DNA of 6,581 nt from Silvimonas sp. JCM 19000. Lineage in GTDB: Bacteria > Pseudomonadota > Gammaproteobacteria > Burkholderiales > Chitinibacteraceae. Below are positions 6,416 through 6,581 of the stretch, one piece after another. The position numbers and the translations under genes were made by a program. The stretch's first letter is position 1. Each line of letters starts with the position of its first letter. The notes under the pieces were generated by a model. That model saw nothing but the letters and a program-made list of their open reading frames with translations, made no database searches and had not been told where the DNA came from. The stretch lies in contig BBFD01000221.1 in assembly GCA_001313065.1 (NCBI GenBank), positions 1 through 6,581 on the forward strand. The letters run 5' to 3'.

Positions 6416-6581
6416 TTGCGCTGTGGGGCCTGATCCAGCCGCACGCCCCAGCGCAATAGCCGCCGCAGCTGCCGGTGGCGTCGGCCGAAACACTATCCGC
6501 CCAGATTGGCAGCGCCACAAAGCGGCCGTTGGCCCGATCCCGGCCGTGCAGAATCACCAACTGCGGCGTAATCAGCGTGCC
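6412..6581 (-). CDS. C-terminal end of a YgfX/CptA-like protein (partial, one frameshift)
   Basis: The gene enters from the right edge, and only about 57 codons are visible. The reading is GTLITPQLVILHGRDRANGR, then FVALPIWADSVSADA, and, after restoring one base near 6476, RQLRRLLRWGVRLDQAPQRN and stop TAA (6414-6412). A short beta-rich stretch ending in P-x-x-x-DS followed by a helix (F/Y)RxLRxxLRW is how YgfX-family proteins end (E. coli YgfX, also called CptA, ends with ADSMDEAEWRDLRRILL). YgfX is a small inner-membrane protein reported to act with the SdhE/CptB partner on cell division proteins and flavoprotein function; its two membrane helices would lie outside the window. Without the correction the frame ends in a cysteine- and glycine-rich tail that looks like no family. 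The stop overlaps that of the solute-binding gene in a TTAATTAA palindrome. Confidence 0.5.

Overview
This window looks like ordinary chromosome from a GC-rich Gram-negative bacterium, most likely a betaproteobacterium (perhaps Neisseriales-like). That placement is an inference from high GC, the GcvA-type LysR regulator, a DUF3025-type tail, a YgfX/CptA-like tail and a typical 2-Cys peroxiredoxin; no gene fixes the genus. There is no IS element, CRISPR array, tRNA, rRNA or phage gene.

The main feature is that all seven longer genes are broken by single-base indels. I count about 16 in 6.6 kb, and each is recovered by adding or removing one base. The extra bases all lie in A/T runs of six or seven, and nearly all missing bases are G or C. 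Catalytic motifs are intact on both sides of the breaks and no stop codon arises by substitution. I therefore read the genes as intact in the organism and the indels as sequence or assembly error. Spans below run from the true start to the true stop, and the indel positions are stated.

Layout: (1) 3-113 +, last 36 codons of a DUF3025-like protein. (2) 119-958 -, a metallo-beta-lactamase-fold hydrolase of the methyl parathion hydrolase-like type. (3) 997-1522 -, a 174-aa dimeric alpha/beta-barrel-like protein 37 bases upstream of it, probably in one operon. (4) 1681-2555 +, a LysR-family regulator transcribed divergently from that pair and so its likely regulator. (5) 2655-4488 +, a membrane diguanylate cyclase with MASE1, PAS and GGDEF domains. 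(6) 4604-5205 -, a typical 2-Cys peroxiredoxin with a clear terminator, strong ribosome binding site, sigma70-like promoter and a possible OxyR site. (7) 5536-6415 +, a secreted amino-acid-type periplasmic solute-binding protein. (8) 6412-6581 -, the C-terminal end of a YgfX-like membrane protein, overlapping gene 7 at the stop codons.

Three functional units can be proposed: a LysR-controlled small-molecule hydrolase operon, a c-di-GMP signalling enzyme with a product-inhibition site, and a peroxide-defence gene. The solute-binding protein stands alone, with no permease or ATPase in the window. I found no convincing new system. The best leads are the LysR/hydrolase/barrel cluster, the possible OxyR site, and the unexplained hairpins between 5309 and 5535.
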